Below are positions 31,701 to 46,700 of a DNA stretch of 64,000 nucleotides, piece by piece. The stretch spans positions 154,471,265-154,535,264 of the forward strand of contig CAXKWD010000005.1 in the NCBI GenBank assembly GCA_964059195.1, given 5' to 3'. Origin of the DNA: Ectobius pallidus (taxonomy: Eukaryota > Arthropoda > Insecta > Blattodea > Ectobiidae). The first letter of the stretch is position 1. Every line of letters begins with the position of its first letter. A program made the position numbers and the translations under genes. Below the pieces are notes generated by a model. It was not told the DNA's origin. It saw nothing but the letters and a program-made list of their open reading frames with translations, and ran no database searches.

Positions 31701-34700
31701 ATAATAGGTGTTGTGAGAATAAGTTAGTTGAAAATTTGGGCACAGACTGTACTTCAGTGTACTTGCCACAATCAGTCAAATGAGGGTAGTGGGAAACCAG
31801 GTATACAATGTGAAAAGAAAGGCTTCTATCATACAAAAGGAGTTGTCTCTGTTTGGTGATCTAGATGAAGGCATTGAAAGGAAATGCTCATAAACATGCC
31901 TAAATAGTGCTTTAGAAGTGTCAATTAGTTTTTGCTGTATTCTTTTAAGGATTTCACTTGCTTTTGGCACTTAAGTATGTGGTATCTGTCACAAAACCCA
32001 TCACATAGGATGCACACACAGTCACAGCTGGGGGTGTGATACTGTGTTTTCTTGCAGATTTTATGGTGGTAGCTATGGATAGCTAGGCTTGTTAGCGGGT
32101 GTCTTAATTCCAGCTTCTGTCTATCATAGCCTCCGTGTATTAGAACTCAGACCATATATATATATGATATATCTTCTTGTTTTTCTTTCTTCTCTGCCAA
32201 GGCACAGGCCCAATTTGGCTTTGATGGTAGGGCCATCTTTATCTTCCTGTCTTGAAGGAGGAAAGTTTCTCTAGCAACGATGTATGCAAATCTGCAGGGC
32301 GTGTATTTTGAAATTTTGAGAGAGGCTTTTAGAAAACATGGTTTTACCTTTTTTAACGAGTTCAGGTCGTTTAGACTCAATTTTTCCCAGATTATCTCTA
32401 GTCTATAGCTGAAAATTGGGAAAATTTTGGCTTCGAACGGGAATAAGGCACTTTCAAGTGATAAGGTGGTGATATTCTTGATGGTATATATGCTCTAATT
32501 GCTGCTGAGGTTCTGTCTTGGATGTGTATACTGAAGGATCTTGCAGACGTCTGCAGCATGACTCCTAGGTACTTGAAAGAGTTAATGATTTCTAGTGTTT
32601 CACCTTTGTAGGTTAGAGTGTACTGTGGATTGGGTCTCCCACCTTTTCTAAAGGTCATTTGAACCGTTTTCTTCCTGTTTATAGAAAAGTTATTTCTGTC
32701 AGCCCAGAGATGAATTATTTAAACAGTCGATTTTGAGCACTGAAAGCGATTTGCACTGAATCGTTTGTAGAAAGTCACCATTTTGTGTATGCAATTAAGT
32801 ATATTATTCCCTTTAAGAATTTTCATTTAGAATCACATTAATTTTTCCCCCTTCTCCTAGCCTTCAACGTTTCTTTTGCAAGCTGCTCAATGTCAGTAAT
32901 GCAGTTCACTGTTGTACTATGCGCTATTAATTATAAAAATATGAAAAACAACCCGTATACCATAATTATCAAAATTACAATCATCAGAGCCTTTTTGGCG
33001 TTACTCAGGACCCATTATGTGATAAAACGACCCTTGCACCAAAATCACTTGTGGTGTACTGGTTAGGCTGCTAGCTACGATACTAGTGATCCCCTGTTCA
33101 AATACCACTCGAAGCAAAACATTTTCGGTTAGGAATAGGTGAAGAGGAGGTGAGAGAAAAGGGTGAAGGAGGAGGATAAGGAAGACAAGAAGAGAAGAAA
33201 GGAGAAATAAAATATATGAAGGTGCGTCTTATGGTCCAGAGCAACTTACAGTTCGAAAAATACAGTATCGACTATTTTTGGTGTTGCCATTTGCCAACTT
33301 TTACCAAGACAGTACCTCATGTTCATTTAAATAAATCATACACGTATTCAGACCTAGGCCACAACTTGAAAGCTGCTGTTTCTTACTGCGGTAAAGGCAC
33401 TACTTTAGCAATTGACCCAATGTCTTTGTGTAATAATATAGAAGTTATGATGTAATGAATATTATGAGGCACTTATTATGGTATTTGCATATTGAAAGCT
33501 TGTATTTGTTTTCACAGGAGCATCTGTCGTGAATTTGGTGTACAGGTTGGTCGTCTGACTTTGGCATTTCTTGTCTTCAGTGCAGGGATGTTTATTTCAA
33601 GTACAGCATTTTTGCCATCAACATTTTCAATGTAAGCATGTTTGATTTTATTTTTAGTTGATATTGCAGTAAAGACCCTTGTAAACAAAACTCAGAGAGA
33701 CTGAATTTTTTTTCCCCCTTAAAAGGGGTGTTTGCTTCAAAAATTAAAAAATCACTGAATTATAGAAATGATGTAATTTATGTCTTCAACGCAGTTTGTA
33801 CAAACAACACAATTCAGTGAGTAAGCTTCAACACAAAGGGTGATAAAATAACAGCCAAAGAAATTTTAGCAATTGAGAGCAGAACTTAAACGAGTTCATC
33901 AAGAATTGTGATTATATCATTACACCAAGAATCTTTGCTCATGTTGATAAATTTAACTTATAGCTATTACTAGCTCAAAAGACCCTGCATTGCCCGGGGT
34001 TTTTATTTTGTAATTGGAAATTATCTTATGAAGGACTTTCGATTTTTAAATTATAGGTCATTATATAGGTATTTAGAATTTGAAATAGGAAGAATGATTT
34101 ATCACACTCAAACTATTCCCTCAGAAAACGCTTGGTATAGCTTTTTATGGCTCATAGTGGATGTAGAATTTTGCATCCCATCACTTGTACACAGCAAGCC
34201 TGGTAGGGGTTCAAATAAGAAGAAACATAAATTCCGGTAACATAAAATTGTATTGTCTTTGTGGAATATTTTATTTCTCACTCTCATGTTACCATAAAAC
34301 CATTTTGGGGATGAAATTAAACAGAAATGTAATATCACTTTCATACTTCGCTCTCCAAAAACCTGCAATATACTGTAATAATATACACATTACCATACCT
34401 CGTATTGTTTTCTCTATGTCCAGGGTAGAGAAAGTTATGTGATTGCATTATTTTTATGGATTTCATTCTTTAATATTTATTTATAACATGGATTATATTG
34501 ATAGTTCTCTAATTTGTCAAGTCTTGTTTCATTTATTTCCAAAGCCTTAAGTGAAGACTGCCAACAATACTGTTGTCAAATGAAATGTGATTTGGATTTG
34601 ATAATTCTGTGTTAAAAGGGATTAAGTATTCTCATAAACATATAATTTTTGGCATTTAAAATCAAAAGTTTTCAAAATCCTTTCTTAGTGAGCACCTACA

Positions 34701-37700
34701 TTATGAAACGAAGGTACTGTCAAAATTCCAAGTCTCTATCTGTTACAGTTTAGGCTCTACGTTGATTCCTGTCAGTCAGTCAGGACAAAGCCTTTTATAT
34801 ATATATATATATATATTGGTGAGTGAATTCCTCTTCACTGTAAAATTATTTGAAGTTAGCAGACACAATTAAAAGGTGGTTTCTCTTTTGCTGTGTCTGT
34901 TGGCTTAGATTTTCTTCAACAGTTTTAGAAATCTACTATTATATGGTGTCCCTTCAAAGCAGGAATTACATACCTTTCATTCTTTTTTAAAGTGAACGTG
35001 CATCTGGTGTAATTAATGTTGGGAATAACACACTGCTGTCACAACAGTTGTTTCACAGTAATTGTAATGTAGTATGAGTATTTGTATCTTATGATAGATC
35101 TGTTTTGTTTTGGAACAAATCTATTTTATTGTCAACTAGCATGTACCCGCGGCTTCGCCCGCGATAATTATTTCAAAAATTAAAAATTAAGAGCATAATA
35201 ATTAAATCATTATATTTATTAACACCTAAATCACGTGGACTACATACCACGATTAGATAGCGTCGCCTGGTAAAAGCGACCTCAGATTCGAGTTCCTTGG
35301 CCCAGAATACCCCTGTACTGTGAGTTTCGTCCAAATCGAACAATGTTTGACCATATTTAGCCCTATATTGATTATCGCTCTTCCGTGTAGGTTGAAAATT
35401 TCATATGTCTTCGGGCCTTGATATTCTAAACAAATGAATCGTCCAGGGTAGACTTACAAAATCAAGCGATCGCCCGCGATAGTTAATTCAAAAATTAAAA
35501 ATTAAGAGCATAATAGTTAAATCATTATATTTATTAACACCTAAATCACGTGAATTACATACCACGATTAGATAGCGTCGCCTAGTAAAAACGATCTCAG
35601 ATTCGAGTTCCTTGGCCCAGAAAATCCCTGTATAGTGAGTTTCGTCCAAATCGAACGATGTTTGACCATATTTAGGGTTGATTATCCTTCTTCCGTGTAG
35701 GTTGAAAATGTCATATGTATGTGGGCCTTGACACACTAAACAAATGAATCGACCAGCGTGGGCTTACAACATTCAAGCGATCGCGATGCTTTTATTTCCA
35801 CGGTATGACAAAAATAGCCAAAGCCAACTGCAATTGATTTGACATTGAAATGTATTACTGAAATCTGATGCTTCGACAGCGCTAAAATCACGTTTTCTGC
35901 CAGTTTTTCACTCATAACTCGCGAATGAAAGCTAAAATTAAAAATTCGGCTTCGAGGTGCATTCGCCCACCTTTCAGTCCATCTATCTTTAAAATTTCAG
36001 ATCTCTGCGTTCAGTAGATTTCGATGGGCATTGCGGACAGACAGACAAACACGTCCTTTTATTATTATAAGATAGCATGTGCCCGCGGCTTCCCCCGCGA
36101 TAATTATTTCAAAAATTAAAAATTAAAAATTAAGAGCATAATAGTTAAATCATTATATTTATTAACACCTAAATCACGTGGAGTGCATTCCACGATTAGG
36201 TAGCGTCCCCTGGTAAAAGCGACCTCAGATTCGAGTTCCTTGGCCCAGAAAACCCCTGTATAGTGAGTTTCGTTCAAATCGAACAATGTTTGACCATATT
36301 TAGGGTTGATTATCCTTCTTCCGTGTAGGTTGAAAATGTCATATGTCTGGGCCTTGACACTGTAAACAAATGAATCGTCAAGGATGGACTAACAAAATCA
36401 AGCGATCGCGTTGCTTTTATTTCCAAGGTATGAGGTATGATGACAAAAATAGCCAAAGCCAACTGTAAGTGATTTGATATTGAAATTTATTACTGAAACT
36501 GATGCTTCAAAAACGCAAAAAATGCACGTTTTTTGCTCATTTTTCACTCATAACTCACGAACGAAAGCGAAAATTAAAATTCCGGCTTCGAGGTGCATTT
36601 TCCGACCCTTCAGTTCGCCTATGTATAAAATTTCAGATCTCTGCGTTGAGGAGATTTCGCTGGGCATCGCGGACAGACGGAGGACAGACACTTCCTTTTA
36701 TTAATATAGATTTCCTTTTAGAGCACATTTAAATCACTTGTACTTTTACAGGTACATGTGTCTGGTTTCGCTTGGAGCTTGGTATCAAAGAAAGTATGAA
36801 CTTGCTGTTTTTACTACAGCTCTCTCTACATTCCTCAGCTGGCCGTTTGCTGCTCTGATAGGGTAAGATAACATTAAAGTAGTACAGTAAAACCAATGTT
36901 GGTGCTGGCATTTTTCAAAGTGTTCTATCATTCAACACATACTTTATCTAGAGCATCAGGGCCTCCCATAGATGTTTGAGTTATCAAAGACAAATTTTGT
37001 TATACTTTTAAGATATTATTTGTGGAGTTGGAAATTGCACATAAACTTTCAGTATAAATGTCTGGAACTACTTTTGAAGACCATTGTCAGTCATCATCAG
37101 CTGTACTCTAACTGCTGGCTAGATGATATATTGCCTTCCCATGGATGTTTATTGCATTCAGAGGTGATACCTTCATTGATTGGGACATAAAAGTTCAAGA
37201 GCTTATTGTTATAACTAATGATCTTTTTCCAATCCCAGATTTTCTTGTATCTCTCAACACATTTTGCCAATATTGGTTCCCATTCGATATTACAGCCTTC
37301 ATCCCGAAAGTGGGATAAGGTCTTTATTTATAAGAATGAAGACCATCTCATGAACCATGATATCCCAACTTATTCACTAAATGTTATAAACATCCACTGG
37401 AAAGCAACATGATTTTCCAACTTGGACTAGAGCTGATGATGATAGACAAGTGTCTTCCAACTATTTCAGATATTTTTACTGAAAGTTAATTTTTTTGTGC
37501 AATTTCCATCATACCATATAAATGTCCTCATTTTTTGTAATAGCTAATTACTTTGTCGTTAAATTAAGCTCTTTTCGGTATATAGCATTATGCATTCAGT
37601 AATCATAATTTTCTTCCCTTAAGCCATAAAATATCGATAGATATAGGCCTATTACTACCATTTGTTCCTATATGGACAGATATTTGAAGTTCTTTTCACA

Positions 37701-40700
37701 CTGTACACATTCCTTTTTTCATTAATATTTAAAGTTGGCAATTCATACTAAATCTAAATTTTTTCTCTGAACTACATTTGGCAAAACAGAACTTATCATG
37801 TCCGACCTGTGTTCAATTTCCAATGTTGCATTCCTTAATCCTTTGGTATCATTTTGAGTGTGAGGTTAATTTTAACAAAATGCCTAATAAAAAGTATGAT
37901 TTCTATAAGTACAGGTAGGGGCAAAAAAAAGCGGACCGACTAAAATATCTAAGTTGCCAATATGAGCCACTGCGCTTGCCTACCGGCATTCACAGTATAG
38001 CAGGGAATGTATTGAAAATGGTTCTAGTGTTGACTGTTTAATTATTTCACGTAATTTGCATTGCTTGTGAAAACAAACATTTTCGTTACATCTCTTACAT
38101 TTATTTATGTATCACAAGGCTCTGAAATCAGTTACAAGAGTCGGTCCGCTTTTTTTCCCTACGTGTACATCTTGAGCAAACCTAAACTCCTTGCATGTTG
38201 ATATTATCCTTAGAGAAATATCTGTGAACTTTGCTCTTGGATTTTTAACATCTGTAATTTGAGAAATTGTTTAACATGTTTAATTTCATGTTTATTAAGG
38301 TTATTTATATACTTTGACATTTCTAAATTCCAAATGTCTTAGATCAATTTCTTCACAGCATTCATTAAGCTTGTCCTCGTTTTTTCTTTAATGTCCCCAT
38401 TTTCCACCCTACATTCCACCCTTTCATGTAGGTAGATCTGGTGACCCTATCTTAGATTTATAATGCTACAACTCAAATTTTGCATACCATCAATGTGGGA
38501 AGAGTTCTGAAGCTATAAATATTTGTTTACAGGGTTCCCATTGCAATAGATATGCTTTTCCGAAGAAGAGAAATAGTTAAATTTCTGCAGTGGAGTGCCA
38601 TATCAGTAGTAGTGATACTAGTAAGTACAAACAATCACAACAATAAGTTAATTTATTTTTGTCTTAGGTAATATAATGAGGTCCGAATTTATATCGGGAG
38701 AATCTGAACCTTGAGTTAAAATTATTGTAACTATGCAGCGAATACTCAAAGAACTGAGCATTTAATGATAATTAAAACCTTGAAAATTAATAAAAAACAT
38801 TACTTTTTATGTCATTATAAGCAAGATGTGTATGGCAAAATAATCAATATTATAATACCGTACATATAGATAAAGATTGTAACATGTGGCCTGCAAATAG
38901 TCTAATGTTTTATCTTCTTTATTATTGTTCATTTTGAAGAATCATTGTCCTAGACTCTTCTGACAGATGAAGGGTTCGGCTGTAAAACATGGTAACCCAC
39001 ACAGAACAACTTCTGAGATAATGATATCATAGGTTTTTAAATCAAAATTCTAATTTATTAGTAAGTTTTCTTCCAAATATGAACACACATCATAAGAATA
39101 CAATGTTTTCTGAATGTAATGGCATATTTAAGTAAAATGTATTAGGCAAAGAGAGAACTTAAAAAAATTAAAAGTAAACATGTGTAATCTAATTTATGTG
39201 GTTTAACATGTTTTACTTGAAGTGACTAAACGTGTCAACATGTTATATTACCGCAATGTACTTAACCAATTACTAATGCTCTATTCAGATTCTCCATTAC
39301 TTTGTTCTTCATTGTCCTGAACCACTAAATTTGTGTAAAATGATGCTGTTCCCGCTCCCACGGTAGCTCGCAGGCGAAATAGGGACACGGGGAAACCTCT
39401 CCGGTTTGAAGGATGCTACACTAAGTCAAGTTTAAATACATTTATTGAGCCCCTTGAAAGATACAAAGAGCACAATGGACAAAATGATAAATAGACCCTT
39501 TAAAATACAAGATGGAATTTTGTATCTTGCTTTACAAATAAATTCCTCTTCCTAGCGGTGCCGAAGAAGATGAAATGTTGATGAAGTCAAGGGGAGACGA
39601 CTTAGTAAGCTCCTTCTGGAAAATAAGGCATGCTTGCCTTATAAGACTGATGAATAGCTCGGAGGACCAGAGCAGAGCAATTTTTATAGTCGCGCTTGCT
39701 CGGACGACTGAGAAAGAATTTCACTATTCTTGAAGTGAATGCGCACTATCAGCAAATTATTTTAAGGTCGACTTGCTGCTTCGACCGAAAAGAAGAACCT
39801 TTAGATGTTGCTTCGACACTGCAACTAAAATTAAGCACTTTGAAATATTCACTTCACAGCAGTACTTACAGTAAATCCTTTTACTTAATGAGTTACGCAT
39901 TCAAGTCCATACGGTTTGATCAGGGAAGTAAAAAACTTGGCTTCACACATTTGTAATTAAATCACAAATAAATTACTTTGATGAATGTACTAAATTGCGT
40001 CTCTGCAATAACTAGGGCTGGGAAACTTCAAATTCCCAGCTCGACAATAATAACTAGATTCAGAATTCTGAACTCAAAACTAGCCTGGCGAAAGCTTCGA
40101 ACGAGAGAATAAGAATGAATAGCAAGAATGACAGACGTCACGACATGTGACGTAAAGCAAGAATCCCATTGGCCAAGAAAAACAATAAATAATTAATCTT
40201 GGAAATAAATCAATTAAGTTACATTAAAATACTAGAACATAAATAAGAGAATTAATAGCATTACTTTAAAACTGAATTGTTTCTTTAAAAACACAAAATT
40301 ATGAATAAAATATACTAAAAAATAATCAGACTGAAACTTTGGGTTGGAGATTATAACATGACTATCCAAAAAATGAAAGATGCGACAGTCAAATGTTATT
40401 TCTTATGAGAATTGATGGGAGAAAGAACAAACAGATAAGTAAACATATTTAAAATTATATTGAAGACACAACAAGAAAATAAAACAAACGAAGACACAAG
40501 CCTGTTGCCATAGCAACACGGCGAATGACCTCGCGAAACCAGCTAATGCCTCAAATCCGGCCAGACACGAATGCTGGACGGAACATATTGCCCGCGATAA
40601 TTTCGCTCGTGAAATTATCTAACAGAATGTGACGTCAAGCAAATTCGTGAATGCAAGGATTCGAGGCCAAAACAACTATCAAGTCGCAATAAAGTCAAAA

Positions 40701-43700
40701 TCGGTGGAGTGGGATGCGTCCGGCATCAGCACTCTGAATGAAAGCAGGTGTCACTGTCCCTCTTCACTGACAGGCAGAGGAGCCAACTTGATGAGGGGCC
40801 TCTTATAAGTGCCTGAGACAGTGCGCACAGTGACAACTCTGACAAGGCCGTCTGGGCCTGGGTGTACTTGGTGCACCAGACCAAGCACCCACCTATGAGG
40901 AGGTACATTGTCCTCGAGAACCAATACAGGGGTACCCAAAGGAACGTCTGGCAGTACCTTATGCCACCTTGCACGACGCTGTAGCGTGTGGAGATAATCC
41001 ACGGACCACTTCTTCCAAATACAAGTGACCATCTGCTGAAGATGGTTCCAACGGGAACGCAGGCTGTACCCACCAGAGAGGTCAGGACTGGGCACCGACA
41101 CAATGGGCTTGCCAATAAGAAAGTGGCCGGGAGACAAATATCCAAAGTCATCCACGTCCTCAGATAACGACATCAAAGGACGTGAATTCAAGAATGACTC
41201 AATTTGTGTGAGAACAGTAGACATCTCCTCGTAAGTGTACTTACAGGACGAGGACATCCTCTTCAAGTGGAACTTCAAAGAGCGTACTGCCGCCTCATGA
41301 AGTCCTCCCATGTGTGGAGAGTGAGGAGGCAAGAAACGCCAATGAATGTTCAAATGCGCAGTGGCGTCTTGCACTGCGGAGTGATGTTCTGATGACATCA
41401 AAAGCCTAGAGAGGTTCTGCAGGTCGGCGTGGGCTCCGACAAAGTTTCTACCATTATCACAAGTGATTGAACTTGGAATTCCACGACGACTTGTGAACCT
41501 TGACAATGCCGCCAGGAAGGCACGTGAGGTGAGCGAAGTCACTAGCTCAACGTGTACGGCCTTCGTGGACATGCAGACAAAAATAGCAACGTAGGCTTTA
41601 GTAGTCACCTTGGACCGCGGGCCACCAAACTTGAGAGAGAATGGACCGGCGTAGTCCACACTAGAGTTTGTGAAAGGAGGGAGAGGATTTACTCTCTCAG
41701 GAGGCAGATCAGCCATCTTTTGCTGAAAAGCCTGAGCCTCAAAGCGGAAGCAAACACTACAGCGCCTCCGTACACTGCGAACCAGCTTGCGAATGCAAGG
41801 GATCCAATACGACTCTCGCAAGTGTGAGATGACTAGCTGAGGTCCTGCATGACCTAGATGCAAGTGCACATGGAGAACTAACTGCCTGGTGAAAGCATGC
41901 TCTGCAGGAAGTAATATCTGATGCTTGTTGTCAAAGGGTAGGTTGGACCGACTTAGACGTCCACCTACACGCAGGATGTTATCCTGAATAAAGGGGCATA
42001 GTTGCCGGATCTTACTAGAAGAAGGCAAATCTTGCGAGGAAGACAATGCTTGAATTTCCTTTCTGAAAGCATTCCTTTGAATGATTCTAATGCAAGAATG
42101 CAAAGCTTCAGTAATCTCTGACGGCAGCAAAGGGCCATTGATAGGTGACTTGAGTTTCAAGTAATTATTAATGAAACGTCGCACATAAGCCATGACCCTG
42201 ATTGTTTTCAAGTGTGAAAACTTAGTCAGCCATGGGCTTAAGCTAGAGGTTTCGATGGTGACTAGCGCTGCTATCTTCACCTCTGGGAGAGACGAAGACT
42301 CGAGCTCAGTGGGCAAACTGGGCCACTGAGTGGAGTCGGCAGTAAGCCAAGAAGGGCCTGACCACCACAGAGAGTTGTTAAGTAGGTCAGAAGGGGTGGC
42401 TCCCCTAGAGATGAGATCAGCGGGATTGTCCTTAGATGACACATGCGACCAAGATTCAATGGCAGTGAATTCTTGGACGTCCGCGACTCTGTTAGCCACG
42501 AAAGTCTTCAGTTTAGAAGGTGAATGGTTTAACCAACCAAGTACAACCTTGGAGTCACTCCACAGGTGTACTGAACTTATAGAAAGTTGCAACGCAGGTA
42601 ACACCCGGTGAACTAACGTTGCCAACAAGTGAGCTGCCAACAACTCAAGGCGAGGTATAGTCGTTGCCTTCAAAGGGGCAACCCTAGACTTGGCACAAAG
42701 CAGACAGCTCTTGGCCTTATCGAGGTGATTAGTAGATCGTAGGTACAGACAGGCGCCATAAGCCACCTCGCTAGCATCACAGAAACCGTGCAACTGCACA
42801 GATACGAAGTTCTGCTGTAATGCTAGCCGAGGGATAGCGATGCTGGAGATGAACTGAAGTTGGTTGTGAATCTTGCGCCACTTGTCGGCGACCGCAGAAG
42901 GAATGGGCTGGTCCCATGAAGTAGTCTCCTTCCACAAAGATTGGAACAGAATCTTGCAGTAGGACACTATAGGGCATATTAGCCCAAGGGGATCAAAAAT
43001 AGAGGCTATACAAGATAGCAATGTCCTTCTGGAACAGGTGGTGAATGGCTTGGAGGGATCGACTGAAGTTTCGATCCTGAGCATATCGTCAGAAGGTTGC
43101 CATATGAGGCCTAGCGCCTTTATGGAGGAGGTGTCAGAATCACCAAAGGTTCTGTGGTCGAGAGACTCCCGCAGCTCAGGAGGAACGTCTTGGAGCAGTT
43201 CCACAGAATTGGAACTCCACTTACGAGGATTAAATCCACCTAGGGGGAGAAGCTCTCTCAGCTGAGAGACAATAACCTTGGCCTCAGACAGCGTAGCAGC
43301 TGTGGCCACTATGTCATCGACATAGATGGAATTGTTTATGATGGAGGCTGCTACAGGAAACTTGCTTCCCTCGTCGATGGCTAGCTGTTTAAGAGCTCTG
43401 GTTGCCAGGAAGGAGGCAGAAGCAGTGCCATAAGTGACCGTGGTTAGGTCAAACAGCTGAATAGGGTCTGACACAGAAGTTCTCCAGTAAATCTGCTGGA
43501 GAGGTTGGTGGTCGGGATGGACTAAGACCTGTCTATACATCTTCTCGATGTCCGCTGTGAACGCCACTGGATTGAACCTAAAGCGTAGGAGGATCGAGAA
43601 GAGGTCAGGCTGCACCACCGGACCTACCGCAAGAATGTCATTGAGTGACTTCCCGTTAGAAGACTTCGCCGAAGCATCAAAAACTACCCTGAGTTTAGTC

Positions 43701-46700
43701 GTGGTGCTGGAAGGCTTCAAAACGGGATGGTGCGGGATAATATACTCATATTTCCCGAGTGAACTCCGAGAGGCAGGCTTCATGTGACCCAATTTCAGAT
43801 AGTCATCCATGAACCTGTTATATTCCTCTCGAAGGGTTTCATTTGAAGACAGTCTTTTTTCTAATGAGAAGAATCTCTTCTGAGCTTGTAACACTGTGCT
43901 CCCCAGGGATTCTGGAGCTGATACAAAGGGCAACTTTACAATGTATCGCCCATCGGAGTCACGCTGAGTATTGGCAGCAAAATGCTGTTCACAAACTGAC
44001 TCGTCAGGGAAGGGGGCTGAGTTAGACACTCGTTCTAACTCCCAGAACCGGGAAAGCTGGTTACTCACTAACTGGTCAGCAGTTAGGAAGGCTGAGTAAT
44101 TAGAAGACATAGCCTCCGAGCATTCAGGCTCATTGGGGCTTGCGTCAAGGTAACGCTTATCCGTGGATCGGCGTCGATGACCATTGGAAGTATGGCAACG
44201 CTGTGAAGGGAAAGGCGCAGAGGGCAGTTTCCCGGCGAAGTACCAACCAAGGTGCGAGTTCTGAATCGTAGGTAACTCACAGGTGGAAATTTGCCCTGGA
44301 CACACCACTTGGGCGCAAATCTCCACTCCAAGAAGTAGATCGACACACTTAGGACGACTAAAAACTGGGTCAGCCAAGGGAAGATTCGGAGGAATGTTCC
44401 ATTCCTTCGTCTCAATGAAAGAGCTCGGGAACCTTTTCTCCGAAATCTCCGGAACGACAATGGCCTGTGCATTGTAGCGCCATGAAGTCACTCGCGACTG
44501 AATCGTGATGCTGGTTAGCTTATGTGTGCTAACATTAGTGGACAAAATTCCCGCTAGCGTAGTCCGCTGCGCATGAGGAGCTAGTCCAAGACGCCTAAAC
44601 AGCCTGTCGCTAATAAGATTGCAGTCTGAACCGCTATCCAGGAGGGCTGTGGCCTCAACAGGCGAGCCGTCTGAGTCCAGGATGCGGACAGTAGCAGTAG
44701 GAAGCAAGCAGCGCTGCTGGGTCTGACTAGAAGCCATAACACCTGCAGTGTTGGCAGCCTGGTGACTATCGCTAGTCGGGTCGTGGAGGAATGTGCTATG
44801 TCTCCCAGCACATCTCCTGCACTGAAAAGTCCTACAATTGTTGGCATGCCCTTGACTATACAGGCATACGCGACACAGTTTGCGGTCTCTAACAAACTGG
44901 TCTCTTTGAGCGAAAGTCATGCTCCTGAAGTCGCTGCATGAAAACAGGTCATGCACAGCAGTACGACAACAGAGACATTTAGGCCTCGAAGAAGAAGACT
45001 TTGACTTGGAAGGAGCCGGAGAGCTCGGAACTGACTTAGCAGCCTGACTTTTCGTGGCAGCATCAGTCATCTGCAGTATGCGAACTCGGCTTTCCAAGAA
45101 GACAAATAACTCCTTGAGAGTAGGGAGCTTCCCTATTTTGACAGATGACTCCCATTCTCTGATGAGGTTCATCGGAAGCTTGTCGATGATAATTCTGGTA
45201 ATAATCAGATCTGACAACTCCACTTCTGTATTAAGGGAATTCAGTGCATGCACTGTGCTTATAAAATGATCCAGGTATTTCTGCAGGGATTCTGCAGAAT
45301 ACCTCTCAATCTGAGGGGGAGAGAAGAGATTGTCCAGATGGGTGTTGGCGATTAGCCGGTCGTTATCAAACCTATCAATCAAAGTCTGCCACGCCACCTG
45401 GAAAGTCGCAGCAGAGACAGGAATATTCTGAATGACCGTACTAACCTCTGATGACAGGCAGGACTTCAAGTACTGATACTTGTCCATGTCCGAAATGTGC
45501 CTGTGTTGAATTACCAACGACGAGAAAGTGTCACGAAACTCGATCCACTCAGAGGGGTTCCCATTGAACTGAGGAAGACGGATTTCGGGGAGTTTCGGTA
45601 ACAACGGCGTGACAGGGTCGAGCGAGGAGCGCTGACTGGCAGTCTGCGCCTGCTCGGGTTCATATAGCTGTTTCTTTTCAGCTATCATGGAGTCAAAGAA
45701 ACTGATAACTTTGTAATAATCAGATTCCACTGCGTGAAAGTCGAATTCATGATCCTGGTAGGCCTCGTCAATGGCCACCTGAGCATAATCTGACTTATAG
45801 GCCTTGAAGATCTCTACGAATTCAGAGCGGCGAATGCGCGCCTCATGAAGCGTAGCGAGATCTTCGATTTCGTACTCTCGCATAATCTGCATTTGACGCA
45901 GAAATTGCGATTGCAAGTACTCGAAGCGTCTTATTTTAGCCTTTTGGGCAGCTTCGGCCTGGGCGTGGGCTTCGGCTCTCTTAGCCTCAGCTTCCTCACG
46001 GGCCAGGGCGAGCTGGGCCTGGGCCTCCGCTCTCTTAGCTTCGGCTTCCTCACGGGCCAGGGCGAGCTGGGCCTGAGCCTGCCTTTCTGCAAGTGCCTGC
46101 TGGGCCAGGGCCTCCGCTCTCTTAGCTTCGGCTTCCTCACGGGCCAGGGCGAGCTGGGCCAGGACCTCCGCTCTCTTAGCTTCGGCCTGGGCCAGGGCCT
46201 CCTTGTCAGATAAGGCCTGAAGAAATTTACACAACTGAGAGTTGCCTCTGGAAATGACGGCGTCGACTTCTGCCCTATAGGCTTCTTCAGCATCAGAATA
46301 ATCCACACCGTCGATTTCAGTCTGCACAAGGTCGAACTTAGCTGCAAGTTCGTCTAACTTAGACTCATACTTTTTGAGTTCAGGATATGTGACATCCTCA
46401 ATAGCTAAATTACTAATGACATTAACCTGCCGCGTAATCTGGGCCTTAATGGGAACTCGCTTGGCTTTAAGAGCCGTCAAACCGTCTGGACTCGACATAG
46501 CGACTTGCTTCTACAATGTCTGAATTAAATAGGTTGCCCGCCTAGAGCCGGTGCAACAATGACAAATTAAGGTTTGTTTATAAGAATGGAGTGAGTTGCC
46601 CGCATAGGAGCATACGAGTAGACAAAGAAATAGTGTGTAGCTGTACAGGTGTAAGTACACAGATGTAAATGTTTACACTTTACAAGAGAGTACAGAAAAC

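Noticed and set aside
39696..39956. 86-codon ORF repeated at 47380-47640
   Set aside because: It lies in both LTRs and is duplicated only because the LTRs are. No resemblance to any protein family.
41000..46300. Plus-strand ORFs inside the BEL coding region (for example 41552-41827, 45845-46213) and other-frame ORFs
   Set aside because: They are shadows of the long gag-pol frame. Their repeats mirror the coiled-coil coding repeat.
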